The notes under the pieces are model-generated. The model saw only the letters and a list, made by a program, of their open reading frames with translations. It made no database searches and was not told the DNA's origin. From contig NC_090999.1 in the NCBI RefSeq assembly GCF_041146395.1, positions 70,189,001 to 70,253,000 on the forward strand: 64,000 nt of DNA, in the 5' to 3' direction. The DNA is from Eulemur rufifrons (lineage: Eukaryota; Chordata; Mammalia; Primates; Lemuridae). Positions 10,556 to 23,427 of this stretch are shown here, piece after piece. The position numbers and the translations under genes are program-made. Positions within the stretch are counted from its first letter, which is position 1; each line of letters opens with the position of its first letter.

Positions 10556-13500
10556 TTTAGATGTTTTGCTATTGGTATCTAACTCTGGCGCATTCTGACA
10601 AATATTTTAACAAAATAATGTAGAGAACTGTATATATATTTTATTCTGGAATCAGAATAAAGAATTAGACAAGTAGATGAGTGATATTAATTATGAGGAG
10701 TAAAAAAAATTAAGAAGTAGTGGAAAAGAAATCACATTCTATAATCCAGAGATATAATGACTTTAATGAGGTATATTCACTTCACATTTTGTATATTGAG
10801 CAAAATTGTAATTAACTATATCAGTGGAAATTATTTGAAACATTAAAATCCATATCAAAATATTACTTATGCATTAAAATAAATGCATTTTATATTGAAG
10901 AACTTGGATGAATTTTATGAGTCTATCTTGACATAAGATGCACATAGGGCTTTTTCTCTCAAAATCATTAATATATTTTGATGAAATGTGCACTAATGTC
11001 TGAATAATTGATGAATTCTTGATTATAAATCAAATGGCAACATTTTCCTTCTGTTCCTCTACATTTTTGTGAGTGATGCTGCCTGCGTATAGGCAATAAA
11101 TATTTGAATTAACATTCATATCTGATACATCTGATAAAAAATGCCAAAATATTGCCCTAATAGCTATAAAGATCATGACAGTTTCATGATTTACTAAGTG
11201 TCAAAACAATTTAACTGCTTAAACTTGTGAGTTATATGAATAAAAGTGGACTCATTGAAGAAATTAGGTCTATGATTAGCAATGTATAAAAATAGATTTC
11301 CTTAAAATAGGTTAGTATGGATTACTATGGTAACTTACATAAATGTGAAAATATTTCATGAGATGTTTACACGCCTATTTTACATTTAACATATTTGTAC
11401 ATCTCTGTACGACTAATCTCCATTATGATTGCTCACAATACATGTGACATTCCTTTAGTTTTCTTTCATGGGAAAACTATGGTTGAAATTTCTGTTGTAT
11501 TCAAAACACTGTGCTTAATATATTGTCTAGGCACTCTTGAACTAAAAATTCACTATACATTACTCTACATTTAATGTTTGCTAGATAAGCAATGTATTAA
11601 TAAAATTACTAAACAATATGGAATTAATGGATTTTGCCTTCACTTTTTGAGAAAATCAAGGAATGTTGGCTCACTATTATAATATTTCTTTCATGGTGTT
11701 TTGAGAGGATATTTTATTTTATCACAATTGACATCTTTGAAAAGTAGACCCAGGAGTTTTCTTCTTACATTATAGCATTTGTCAAAGTGTTGTGTATCTT
11801 TTGGTTTTTAAACTGAAAATATGTACCATGACATTTATATATCTTTGGGAAGACTATGCCATTTAAGCAGTACAGTCTAGAATATCACATATTAAGGATA
11901 CCATTTTCTTTCTAAGAGAAAACATATTTAAATTGACTAATGCAATTTTAAGTTTTCCAGTACATTATCATTATCAGACATGAGGGGCATGGTTTAGAAA
12001 TGTTATTTTTCAGCCAAATAGAATGAAACTAAATGCAGGTATTTTATACTCCATAAAGTAATTTAGGAAATCACTTAGCAAACACATTTTCATCAGTTTT
12101 ACAATTCAAACCATTTCATGGCAGTTGCATTTACAATTCAATTTCCATAAAAACAGCCTACAAAACCACAAATCATTGGTCCACTAAGTAGTACCTGAAT
12201 GTGCCAAGAGTTACACTTAATGTGCTCTGTGGATTGCTGGACTGCAGGATACAATGTATTCCTTTGTACTTCAGAATCTTTGCAAATAATAGGATTATAG
12301 CTGTTGTGTTTGACTATTTGTATTTTATTGAGTGGAAGAGAGTAGTATGAAGGAAGAGAAAGATGGAGCTCCTGAAATCCATGTGAAATAAACAGAAATA
12401 TAATCGTACACGTTATTCTTTCTAAACTCATCCATTCCTTACCCCTTTGTATTACTTCATTGTGCAAATTACTTGCCTATATTAGGACATTATAAGACTG
12501 AGAGAAAAATCTGAGTGGAAGATATTTCTGTAAGTACCTTCTTCTTGCAATGGACCCATCACATGCTTATAAACAAAAGAGGTAAACTGGTTGTAACCAT
12601 ATTTATTAAGTACCATTTTTTGTAGAACACTAAGTGTTAAAAAGAAATGTCATTTTGGAATGTCTATTGTATAATTTGAGATTAACTTTGGACAGTGATA
12701 AATTAATTTTTCCCCTGATTATATTCTATTTATTAGGTTATTATAATATTTAAATCAGACTCAGTATCTAATATTCTCCTGGCCAAAAAAAATTAATGCT
12801 CTTCCACATAGTGATTTTCCAGCTCTGGTGATAATTAACACATTGGGAGAATCAGATTTCTTTTTAAGATAGAATTTATTCTATTTCATTTGATTCTGGA
12901 AGTCATGAAAGAAGCATTTTATGTACCTAAAAGCTAGTCTATTAACTGAAGTCATGAAATTTCTCTACTATCCATCCTGCACTTACCTTTTTTTTTTTTG
13001 TATCTATTTCTTGTTGATTTGGTTTCTCATAAGCCATTATGTAGAACTAAACAGTATAAACCTGTCACAATTTTGCACTATATGTTATGCAGTGAGTTTC
13101 TAAATAATCTTGTCATAAAAATACTTACTTCAACTTGTGCTTTCAGCAAGAGATATTACCCTTCATCTCCAGTGGCAAAATTATTTGAAGCTGATGAGTC
13201 ATATAATAGTTCTCAACTCCCCAAAGCACCTTCATTATGGGAAACTACTCCTGTACTGTCATTTTGTTTGTGAAATATGAAATGCTGCTATGTGGTTTCT
13301 TCTCTGAATACCTAAGAGAAGAAAATATAGATGCCAATTGCTCACTAGATAGAAATCTTGAAAGGTTGAACTTATACTATTCATGCTAAATTTCTCAAGA
13401 GTGCTCTCACTTAAACTTAGGGAAGACAACCATCTGTTAGTATTTTGCTTTGCCGTTCAAAAATTTAGTTATCAGAAATAAAATTCCATTTTTAAAAAAA

Positions 13501-14089
13501 TCATCTGCTATCTCTTCATTATATAAACTGAATATAATAGAAATCAACTGAAATAATAAGATCTAGAGAAAAAAGACACTATTTGAGTCTCACAGAAGGA
13601 CAGTTTAGAAGACTGATTAATTTTCCTATTTATTCAAGATCCACGCTGGTGGTAGGAAGGTATTAAATAACATGATCAAACAGAAGAGAAACAACTTTAG
13701 GGTAAACAGAGCATTCTGTACACAATTTAATAAAATTTAAAATCTGAGAATAAAAGTAAAAAACATTTCAACTTATTTTGTAAGTTGATGTTATATTTTC
13801 CAGATACATTTATGTTGTTTAAATTTGACATTTACTTGTCAACTTTAATTGCCATAAGACTTTTCTCATTGTAATACTGCATTTCTTCTGTCTGATCAAC
13901 ACTTGAGCCATTATTCATGCTGGTTTAAGTGCAAGGGCAGATAAAAGAAAGTGAAGGAGAAATATAGAAATGGGCTCAGTTTGAGGAGAGAGATTGAGGA
14001 ATGATTTGCAAATGTGAGAAGTAGCCGTTGTGCCATGCAAGGTAATGGTACCCAGCAGGAAGATAATACTAAAGTAGTTGTGTTCTTTC
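10556..14089. other. 3.5 kb without assignable feature
   Basis: AT-rich intergenic DNA. I found no repeat that I can name, no long reading frame and no splice-ordered exons. The 109- and 91-codon frames inside it (12138-12467 minus, 12998-13273 plus) show no motif, signal peptide or family resemblance and are in the range expected by chance. Confidence 0.5.
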
Positions 14090-14783
14090 AAAAGGGAATT
14101 TTCTGCTTCTAAGAAATAGGAACACTCATACAATGCTGGTGGGACTGCAAACTAGTACAACCTCTGTGGAAAGCAATTTGGAGGTATCTCAAAGAGATAC
14201 AAGTAGAACTACCATTTGATCCAGCAACCCATTACTGGACATCTACCCAAAAGAATAAAAGCCATTCTATAAAAAGACACTTGCACTCGAATGTTTATAG
14301 CAGCACAATTCACAATTGCAAAGATGTGGAAACAACCCAAGTGCCCATCAATACATGAGTGGATTAATAAAATGTGGTATATGTATACCATGGAGTTCTA
14401 CTCAGCCACAAAAAACAATGGTGATATAGCACCTCTTGTATTATCCTGGATATAGCTGGAACCCTTTCTGCCTAAGTGATGTACTCCAAGAATGGAAAAA
14501 TAACCACCACATGTACTCACCATCAAATTGGTTTTAACTGATCAACACTTAAATGCACATATAGCAATAACATTCATCAAGTGTTGGGCAGATGGGGAGG
14601 AGGGGATGGGTACATACACACATAACGAGTGCAATGAGCACCGTCTGGGAGATGGACAAGCTTGAAGCTCTGACTCGGGTGGGGCAAGGGCAATATACAT
14701 AACCTAAACATTTGTACCCCCATAATATGCTAAAATAAAAAAGAAAAAAATGAAAAAATTCAAAAAAGTAAAAGGAAATTTTC
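14090..14783 (+). mobile_element. L1 3' end, sense, with imperfect TSD
   Basis: An L1 truncated within ORF2 just before the ACACTCATAC..GGTGGGACTGC segment (zinc-knuckle region) continues to the end of ORF2, the 3' UTR and an A-rich tail. The C-terminal MYTMEY-like stretch is legible near 14380-14400. Flanks AAAAGGGAATTTTC (14090-14103) and AAAAGGAAATTTTC (14770-14783) differ at one base and are a likely TSD. It is non-functional. Confidence 0.88.
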
Positions 14784-15030
14784 CTTTGCCACATTTTGTG
14801 TAATTCAGAAAAAAATTAGAATACTTTACCATGACTTTGAATATTTAACAAGGCTGTCACTCAAATAGAACGTTGTACTGATCTTGGCTGCTAGACAGAT
14901 TAGCTTTATGCTTGCTACATATGTTAACTAGCCAAATCCCTTTTGGAATTGTGGGAGGACGTAAATAAACATGTAAGTGTGACAGATGAGATTGCTTCCT
15001 AGTATAACGTAAGAATTCCATAAGCTTATT
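14784..15030. other. Short unassigned stretch between L1 and the H3.3 retrocopy
   Basis: AT-rich sequence in which I see nothing that I can name. It includes no obvious promoter for the adjacent retrocopy. Confidence 0.5.
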
Positions 15031-16094
15031 AAAATCTGATGATTAGGTTCTCAGCCGCCATCGCTCTCAAGCGCCAGCGCCGCCTCTCGCTCACGGAGCT
15101 CCAGCCAAAGGAGAAGGGGGCTAAGTAAGGAGGTCTTTCTACCATGGCTAGTACAAAGCAGACTGCCGGCAAATCGACCAGTGGTAAAGCACCCAGGAAG
15201 CAACTGGCTACAAAAGCTGCTCGCAAGAGTGCGCCTTCTACTGGAGGGGTGAAGAAACCTCATTGCTACAGGCCTGGTACAGCGGCACTCCGTGAAATTA
15301 GACATTATCAGAAGTCCACTGAACTTCTGATTCACAAACTTCCTTTCCAGCGTCTGGTGCGTGAAATTGCTCAGGACTTCAAAACAGATCTGCGCTTCCA
15401 GAGAGCAGCTATTGGTGCTTTGCAGGAGGCAAGTGAGGCCAATCTGGTTGGCCTTTTTGGAGACACCAATCTGTGTGCTATCCATGCCAAACGTGTAACA
15501 ATTATGCCAAAAGACATCCAGCTAACATGCCGCATACATGGAGAACATGCTTAAGAATCCACTATGATGGGAAAACATTTCATTCTAAAAAAAAAAAAAA
15601 AAAAAAAATTCTCTTCTTCCTGTTATTGGTAGTTCTGAACGTAAGATTTTTTTTTTCCTCCATGGGGTCAAAAGGTACCTAAGTATATGATTGCGAGTGG
15701 AAAAATAGGGGCCAGAAATTAGGTATTGGCAGTTTTCCCGTTTTCATTTGTGTGTGAATTTTTAATGTAAATGCGGGGATGTGAACCATTAATGCAAGTT
15801 AAATGTTTCAGTGAACAAGTTTCAGCAGTTCGACTTTATAACAATTATAAACAAACCTGTTAAATTTTTCTGGACAATGGCAGCATTTGGATTTTTTAAA
15901 AACAAGTAAATTTCTTATTGACGGCAACTAAATGGTGTTTGTAGCATTTTTATCATACAGTAGATTCCATCCATTCACTATACTTTTCTAACTGAGTTGT
16001 CCTGAATGCAAGTACGTTTTTAATGTTGTCTGTCTTCTGTGCTGTTCCTGTAAGTTTGCTATTAAAATACATTAAACTATAAAAAAAATCTGAT
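15031..16094 (+). mobile_element. Processed H3.3 (H3-3A) retrocopy with UTRs, A-tail and TSD
   Basis: An intronless copy of a spliced histone H3.3 mRNA. It holds a GC-rich 5' UTR (from about 15041-15045), the full coding region, and a long 3' UTR with a 23-base A-run near 15590, ending in two ATTAAA hexamers (16061-16066, 16071-16076) and a short A-tail. The direct repeat AAAATCTGAT flanks it (15031-15040, 16085-16094), the hallmark of L1-mediated retroposition. The 3' UTR wording matches H3-3A (H3F3A) rather than H3-3B as I remember them. The parent gene is not in the window. Confidence 0.93.
15144..15554 (+). pseudogene. H3-3A pseudogene: Histone H3.3 retropseudogene with intact 136-codon frame
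   Basis: H3.3 is the replication-independent H3 variant deposited by HIRA and DAXX/ATRX. The frame has the exact parental length (136 codons with Met) and starts in the original context ACCATGG. S31 and the A87-A88-I89-G90 patch identify H3.3 rather than H3.1/H3.2. Tail lysines 4, 9, 14, 18, 23, 27 and 36, and core K56 and K79, remain. I count 14 changes from H3.3: R2S, R8G, G12S, R40C, V46A, R53H, R63H, S86R, Y99N, E105G, A127T, R128C, R131H and R134H. Eight hit arginines, six of them Cys/His changes typical of CpG decay. Histones tolerate almost no change, so I infer neutral decay without a stop so far. Transcription cannot be judged from sequence. Confidence 0.92.
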
Positions 16095-16743
16095 TGTTCA
16101 GCAAATCTATTTACATGCAGTTAAAAGCGATATTGTTTTATTCCAGGAAATGGATTGCTGTTATTTTAATAGAGAAAGAGAGATCAAGAATTATAAATTT
16201 GTGAACCACAAAATTTAAATTTCTTTGATTTCCTTTGAATATTTCAGAACCCTTTAAAAACCACTAATTTTGATTCTACCGGAAAAAACATGACATTTTT
16301 CTAGACAAAACAAATTTATACAGATAGGTAAAGTTTTGTTTTATTTTATTTTATTTCAGAATATTACAGGGGTATGAACACTTTGGTTACATATATTGCC
16401 CCTGTACCACCCAAGCCAGAGCTATGAGGATGTCCATACCCCAGATAGTGTGCACTCCACCCATTTGGTGTGGATTTACCCATTCCTTCCTTCACAAACT
16501 GCCTAGCACCCGATGAATGTTGCTTTCATATGTGCACGTAAGTGTTGATCAGTTAGTACCAATTTAATGGTGAGTACATGTGGTGTTTGTTTTTCCATTT
16601 TCATGATACTTCACTTAGGAGAATGGGCTCCAGCACCATCCAGGATAATACAAGAGGTATTAGCTTACCATTGTTTTTTATGGTTGAGTAGTATTCCACG
16701 GTATACATACACCACATTTTATTAATCCACTCATGTATTAATG

Positions 16744-17231
16744 GGCACTGTTGCGACCCGATTACAGAACGGGGGTTGAACACATAAACATACATACAGA
16801 CACACATAGACGGTAAAGACTGCAGTACGGAAAGCAGCAGTCGCTTTATTTTTATACACCTTTTGTCCAGCAGCTATTTCCTGGTACGTGACTATCTTTA
16901 GAGCCCTGAGACTACATGTTCCATTTCTTATGGAAATTGCTCAAGGGAAGGCAAACATTTGCATCTTAACCTTTGGACTTCATTACCCATGTGCAGGACA
17001 ATGAAACACACCTTGGCTATTTGCCACAGGAAACAGTTTGTCTATTTCAATAGGCCATTGTCCTTTAGCTCCAGGAAGCATTCAGCAGTCAATGGGCCTG
17101 TGTCTGACCCATTGACTTCTAGCCTCAAGGAGCATTCTGGACCCATTGACCTTTGGACCCAAGAAGCACGTCCATCTTAGCTGACTCTGAGCTCAAGCCA
17201 ATTCTTGCTCAGGGAGGATCCCTACAGGCAC
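16744..17231 (-). mobile_element. Solo endogenous-retrovirus LTR (478 bp) with 5-bp TSD
   Basis: Bases 16749-17226 form a TG...CA unit inserted in the L1, flanked by direct 5-bp repeats GGCAC (16744-16748, 17227-17231). Read on the minus strand it starts TGTAGGGATCC and ends GGTCGCAACA. It has a TATA-like TATAAAAATAAAG box (16856-16844) that also contains an AATAAA. No internal retroviral genes are present, so it is the product of LTR-LTR recombination. I do not recognise the family. The TSD length fits class I or III ERVs. Confidence 0.88.
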
Positions 17232-17311
17232 TTGGGTTGTTTCCACACAATTTGCAATTGTGAATTGTGCTATTATAAACATTTGAATGAAGATGTCTTT
17301 ACTGTAGAACG

Positions 17312-17664
17312 TCTTTTTTTTCTTTTTTTTTTTTTTTCTTTTTTTGAGACAGAGTCTCACTCTGTTGCCCAGGCTAGAGTGAGTGCCGTGGCGTCAGCCT
17401 AGCTCACAGCAACCCCAAACTCCTGAACTCAAGCGATCCTCCTGTCTCAGCCTCCCGAGTAGCTGGGACTACAGGCATGCGCCACCATGCCCGGCTAATT
17501 TTTTCTATATATATTTTTAGCTGTCCATATAATTTCTTTCTATTTTAGTAGAGATGGGGTCTCGCTCTTGCTCAGGCTGGTCTCGAACTCCTGAGCTCAA
17601 ACGATCCGCCCACCTCGGCCTCCCAGAGTGCTAGGATTACAGGCGTGAGCCACCGCGCCCGGCC
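17312..17664 (-). mobile_element. Alu (strepsirrhine type), antisense
   Basis: A full-length dimeric Alu from a T-rich tail (17312-17345) to GCCCGGCC (17664). Between the arms lies the extra block TTTTTTCTATATATATTTTT..AATTTCTTTCTATTTT, typical of lemur Alus. The flanks are T/C-rich, so the TSD is ambiguous. It is inserted in the antisense L1 after the adjacent ORF2 tail region. Confidence 0.93.
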
Positions 17665-18639
17665 TCTTTTTTTTCTTTGGGTAAATATCCAGTAGTGGGA
17701 TTGCTGGATCAAATTGTAGTTTTACTTTTAGTTCTTTGAGATATCTCCATATTACTTTCCACAGAGGTTGTACTAATTTGCAGTCCCACCAATAGTGTAT
17801 GAGTGTTAATATCTCTCTGCATTCACATCAACATTTGTTATTTGGGATTTTTTTTATAAAAGCCAATCTCACTGGAGTTAGGTGATATCTCACTGTGGTT
17901 TTGATTTGCATTTCCCTAATGATTAGAGATGAGTATTTTTCATGTGTTTGTTGGCCATTAGTCTGTCTTCTTTTGTAAAATTTCTGTTCATATCCTTTGC
18001 CCACTTTTTAATGGGGTTGTTTGATTTTTTTCTTGTTGATTTTCCTGCATTCTATATAAATTCTAGTTATCAGCCCTTTATCAGATTTGTAGCAGACAGA
18101 TATTTTCTCCCACTCTGTAGGTTGTCTGTTTGCTCTAGTTATAGTTTCCTTGGCAGAAGCTTTTTAATTTGATCAGATCTCATTTATTTATTTTTGTTGT
18201 TGCTGTGATTGCTTTTGGAGTCTTCTTCATAAATTCTTTGCCTAGGCCAATGTCTATAGAGTTTTTCCAAGATTTTCTTCTAGAATTTTTATGGTTTCAT
18301 GTCTTAGATTTAAGTCTGCTATCCACCATGAGTTGATTTTTATGAGAGGTGAGAGGTGCACATCCCATTTCAGTTTTCTACATGTGGCTATCCAATTTTC
18401 CCAGCACCATTTACTGTATAGGGATTCTTTTCCCCAGTGTATGTTTTTGTCTGCTTTGTGTTTGTTTTTGCTTTTGCTTTGGTCACATGTTTAAAGTGAA
18501 TTCACTGTTAATTGCTTTTATGAAGGAATTTCTGTTCTTAATTAAATCTTTAAGTTATGTTTTAATGCATTTTAAGATGATGAAATAAAAGATTTCATAC
18601 CCTTCCCATCTATCAATGTAAGATATGCTATTACAAAGC

Positions 18640-18910
18640 AACAGACAATTCTATAATTTCAGTGGCTTAAAAACACCAAATATTCATATTTCTGCTCATG
18701 TTACTTGTCCATCACAGATCACTGGGTGGGGCAGGCTGTGGGGGTGTTCTGCTTGTTGTAGTCTCTCAGGAACCCAGGCTGATAAAATTTTTCTGCTGGT
18801 ACATCCTTCTGTAATTACCAAGGCAAGAAAGTAAGACATGGTGAATTTTGCTTTGGCCCCCAGCCCTCCTAACTGTATGTAAATGTGATCATAATTATTC
18901 ATATTTCATT
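18640..18910. repeat. Probable old interspersed repeat, family uncertain
   Basis: The phrases AGTGGCTTAAAAACACCAAA, GTCTCTCAGGAACCCAGGCTG and AATTACCAAGGCAAGAAAG recall a degraded mammalian LTR or DNA element in antisense orientation. I cannot assign it to a family. Confidence 0.4.
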
Positions 18911-20570
18911 GCCAAAAGCACATCAAATGACAGCACTTAATTTGAAGAGGACTGGTAATTGAAACTCTACATAATATCCAGATTTGGGCAAAACCGGGAA
19001 TATTGGTAGCCTGTATGAATACTTGATATATCCTAAAAAAGAAATATTTTCTATATAACTCTGTAATAATATGTAAATCTACAGAGCAAACAAAACCAAC
19101 ATAACATGTAAATTTTAGTAGGAAAGGAATTTTGGTGAAGAGCATGGAAAGCGGGTGAAAATCACAGTCTCAAATGCCAATAAAGAAAACTTTCTCTTTC
19201 TTTCACATAAGACAAGTAATAATACTAATGTAACCGTTCAGAAAGAATCTGATGTATGTTATGTGAATTTAAGCATTTGTGATGTTACTAATACATTTTC
19301 AGGTCATTAAATTTGGCTTAGTAAGAAAAGAAATTTATTTGTGTGTACATGTGACATCATGACTAAACCAAATTTTCTCTAGCAAGGGATGACTAAATCA
19401 GCATTTCATTTTATGTTTTCACATGCATTTATTTTCTTCTTCTTTTTGTTTCTAATTCAGGAATCTCATAGATTTATCAGCAGTGACTTATTTTTATACC
19501 TTTTTCATACCTATTCCTATTAAACCATGATGACATTTTTCAGAAGCATCTTGTGGACTCTATTTTTTTCTTCATGACTTTTCCTTTTACCATGTTTATT
19601 TACTCCAGGTTTGATTATACTGTTACATCCATATGATCTTATAAGCAATATTTTCTCTACCCCTCCTGCTTCTCTTATTAAATATTGCATTTGTCTTCCA
19701 CAAAGATCTTGCATACTCTGTCTATTCCATATGGCTTTTGATGTTGCCAACCACTGCCATTATTCTATTCATTTATTTCCCTGTTCTTATCTGTGCCTTG
19801 GTTTCTGAGGTTTGCATTAATTAAAAATTCTGTAACAGAAAAGATGTATCTAAAATTCTCTTTCTTGTATTATATTCTACACTAACAGTAATTGTGTATT
19901 TGTTCTATATGAAAGGATGCATTTCCCAGCAGTGCCACCATGAGAATGATTTCCCAGACAATAAAATAAGCACAGTGATATTGCTCTTCTCTTTAAAGAA
20001 TTCTTGCTCCTATTATATGAAGCCAAATGGCAAAAAAAAATATTACAGAATTATTGAGATAAGAAAAATTACTCTTTCTGTTTTACTCTTTGTGTTTGTT
20101 AGCGCAATAAAGGGAATGAGGCATCTTTGACATACACCTTGATATCAGCTGGAAGAGTCTTGAATGTGTCTTGATAGAAAGCTTAAGGTATAGTGTAATA
20201 GCACCTGACTGCACATTCAATATGGCTAGAAATGTATTTCTACTGCCATAGTTAATCAAACAGAGGAGGGAGACATGTGTAAAGGACATCACTTTTGATA
20301 ACCATGGTTTTCTTGTATTGCCTGTACAAAAACAAATAATATTTTAGTGAAGAAACTAAATAAGTTTTTGCCCAACTGAAGGGAAAGTTAATGAAAATGA
20401 TAAGCTATTTTAGCTCTATATAGGGAAGCAAAAAGCAGAGGGTAACCTGAATCCTATAGAGAAAGAGATAAAGACGAACTCAATAATCCATAGATCCAAC
20501 ACTCCCATTGTGCATTGGAGGAAAACAGAGTTAAAAAATATATAGAAATTTCATTCATAGCTGAATTAGT
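18911..20570. other. 1.7 kb without assignable feature
   Basis: AT-rich intergenic DNA. Short frames of 65-79 codons lack motifs and look like chance. I see no named repeat here. Confidence 0.5.
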
Positions 20571-20574
20571 TTCT

Positions 20575-21032
20575 AAAGCCAGTGTAACTAAGTACCACAA
20601 ATGAAGTGGCTTAAACAGCAGAAATATATTGTCTCACAATCTAGAAACCAGAAGGTTGAGATCAAAAGTTCGAGCATAGTTTGCTACTTCTGAGGGATGT
20701 GAGGGAGAAGTCTGTTCTATGCCTCTCACCTACCTTCTGGTGGTTTGCTAGAAACATCTGAAGTTCCTGGTTTCTCTACGTCACTCTGAATCTCTGCTTT
20801 CATCTTCAAATGGCGTCCTCTCTGTGTGCATGACTGTGTCCAAATTGCCCCTTTTTATAAGGACATCAGTCATATTAGAGGCCCACCCTACTCCAGTATG
20901 ACCTCATCTTAACTTAATTAATTACATCTGCAATGATTCTATTTCCAAATGAAGTCAAATTATGAGGTCCATGAGTTAGAACTTCCTATGAATTTTGTAG
21001 GCACACAATTCTACCCATAACACTAGCTAATG
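20575..21032 (-). mobile_element. MLT1-type LTR (ERVL-MaLR), antisense
   Basis: On the minus strand it begins near GTTATGGGTAGAATTGTGTGCC (21030) and ends near 20575 with the MLT1-type tail, whose complement reads AAGTACCACAAATGAAGTGGCTTAAACAGCAGAAATATATTG. The middle (TTATAAGGACATCAGTCAT and CCTCATCTTAAC) matches the MLT1 layout. Diverged solo LTR; no internal sequence is seen. Confidence 0.82.
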
Positions 21033-21034
21033 TC

Positions 21035-22845
21035 AGTACTTCTATTTAAGATACTTAAATCAGGATACTATCTTAAATAGAGTTTCAAAATCTACCCACT
21101 ATTAGAATAACATGAGGACCTTTAAAATTACCTATCCCTGTGCCCCATTCCAACAAACTGTTGTTCAATTGGTCTTCAATGAGACTTTAGTGTCAACATA
21201 TTTTTAAGTTTCCCCACATTATTCTAAAAAGCGGAAGAGATGAGAACCACTATGCTAAAGGAATCTGAAGTCTTTTAATAACAAAGCAACTAACAGTTTA
21301 GGATTAATAATCCATTACTCAAACCTGATACTGTTTTCCAATATTTGAAAACTTTAATTTAGGTTTAAAGTTGCAGCATATTTTCTATTGAAAGACACTA
21401 ATTCATCTAAGCTTACTAAATTTTAAATTTTGTCTGTTTTTAATCTTCCTGTAAGTGCTAGTGATTGCATAGTTTGTCTCAGTGATGTGCATTTTACTAC
21501 TAGATACAAGGGTGGTATTCAAAATAATCATTAACTGGTAGAGCAAAGACACTTATCCATCAGAATAGACAGCAGACTGATCAGAAGAGAAATGGCCATA
21601 CACTGAGAGGCCATTCTAACAGGTGTCTGCTAAATGTCAAGCATGTGAATGTGTTTTTGCTCCACCTGAGATTGGCTTCTCTAATTACCCATTTATTAAT
21701 TTGTGTGGTAAACTATTACTGCTGTATCACATGTCCAATCATTTGGTAGCTTCTGCTCTAAATCATGCTGCACAACCCCAAGGAAATTATATTTTCAAAA
21801 GCCGTGTTTACCTAATTCAGACATCTTAGGGAAATCTAGTTATGAAAAAGAAGGTTGTAGACAAAATGGTTCATTGATTTTTAATGGATGAACCAGACTC
21901 CACCGCCCCCACAATACTCAATTTCTTAGACTCCCTCTCTTTCTGTTCATTACATAGTACAGTGACTGGAAGAGCAGAATGGTTAACCGGCAAGGTGATC
22001 ATGTATAGTGACAACACTATCTTTAGACACATCTGTTCGAAAATTACTTCAGTTCCCTCAGTTTTCATTGCTATAAATCAAGTAACAAGTCAAAGTACTG
22101 TTGATAAAGTTCTTAGGTAAATTAGACAAGCAGGAAGAGTCTTACAAAAACCATAAAATGGGCTAAGCTTTTTTCTTCTATTCATTAGCTTCGTTCTTTT
22201 TTCTTTTACTAGCTCATGAAGATATATTAAAACAATTTTATAATAAGGTGTATCTGAATGATGAACATGTTGGCATTAGGCTGAAAGATTTTGAGGGACT
22301 AAATTTTGTTGAAAAAACTATTATTCCCTGACCATGAAATTTCTTCAGACTGTTGAACATTAAAATGAAGCAATCTTTCTTTAAAATAGCTATCAAGAGT
22401 AAGGGAAGGTGAAATAATATATCCTTCACCAACTCTCCAGGAAAAATAGATCTACTTTGTCTATCAATTCAGCTCAAGGGAATAGTTAAATGTTATTTTT
22501 ACTATAGCAGTTTGTCACAATGATCATCAAATCTGAAAGAACCTAGCTAAAAAGCTGAAACTAGGCATGTTATTGTAGTCTAGAAATACGTTATCATGGA
22601 CATAAGAATCAAAGAGCTTCCTTCTCTGGTGTAAACTCTCTTCCAAAAGGTATCATTGTGATTTCTGTGACATCCAATACCTGGGAAAACTTAATGATTT
22701 TTATAATTCACAATATGCCTGCATCTTGAACTAATTCTCTCTGTGCAATGATGTTTTCTTGAGTCTTTGCCCAGTATGTATGGAATATTGCAGGAATGTA
22801 ATATCTTTTTGAGTAAATTACTTCTGTTACATTACAAAATACTCT
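21035..22845. other. 1.8 kb without assignable feature
   Basis: AT-rich intergenic DNA with no repeat family that I can name. The opposed 78- and 65-codon frames at about 21871-22120 overlap each other on opposite strands and show no conserved motif. Confidence 0.5.
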
Positions 22846-22849
22846 GCAT

Positions 22850-23217
22850 TAGCCAGTTATGACTGAATTAATAAAATACCCATAGATAGGGTGGTTTAAA
22901 AAAAAATTTATTTATCACACTTCTGGAGGCTGGAAGTTCAAGGTCAGGTTCCCAGCATGATCAAGTTATTGGTCAAGATCCTCTTCTTGGTTTACACATG
23001 GTCATCTCATTTTATCCTCAAAGGCAGATAACAGAGAAAGGGTGAGCAAGTTCTCTTGTGTCTATACTTATAAGGGCACTGATCCCATTCATGAGGGCTC
23101 CACCCAATGACCTAATGACTTCACAAAGGCCCCACTTTCTAACACCATCACATTAGGGATTAAGACTTCAATAATAAACTTTTTGGGAAACACAAACATT
23201 CAGTTTGTAGCATAATC
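22850..23217 (-). mobile_element. MLT1-type LTR (ERVL-MaLR), antisense
   Basis: Contains the antisense MLT1 landmarks CTTCTGGAGGCTGGAAGTTCA, TTATAAGGGCACTGATCCC, CATGAGGGCTCCACCCAATG, CATCACATTAGGGATTAAG and a CACAAACATTCAG end. Degraded solo LTR, independent of the copy at 20.6 kb. Confidence 0.85.
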
Positions 23218-23427
23218 CTAGTAGAAGAAAACAAAGTCTCTATTATCTATATCTATTTTATCTCAGACATAATTAAACTATATGGGAAGGAAGTAAACAT
23301 TTATGACTTCAGCAAGTAGGTGGGTAAGTTTCTCCTTATAGCTGTTATGTAATTCCTGCAAACTTACTCACGGTGCTCAATTATCATGCATTATGAGATA
23401 GCAAAGTTGACCTTGTTTATACACTTC

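Larger units (their letters stand above)
16345..18460 (-). mobile_element. L1 3' third, antisense, split by an LTR and an Alu
   Basis: A minus-strand L1 made of three collinear blocks: 16345-16748 (3' UTR and end of ORF2), 17227-17311 and 17665-18460 (ORF2 C-terminal region back to the WENW-type segment near 18400). The host text resumes across both insertions: GGGCAC at 16743-16748 continues as TTGGGTTG after the LTR, and the sequence on the two sides of the Alu is contiguous ORF2. The frame is degraded and no intact product is possible. Confidence 0.92.

Noticed and set aside
12138..12467. 109-codon minus-strand frame
   Set aside because: No signal peptide, domain, codon bias or flanking splice signals. 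The length is within chance for 64 kb.
15051..15485. 144-codon minus-strand frame
   Set aside because: It lies opposite the H3.3 coding region and is a shadow of its conserved codon pattern.
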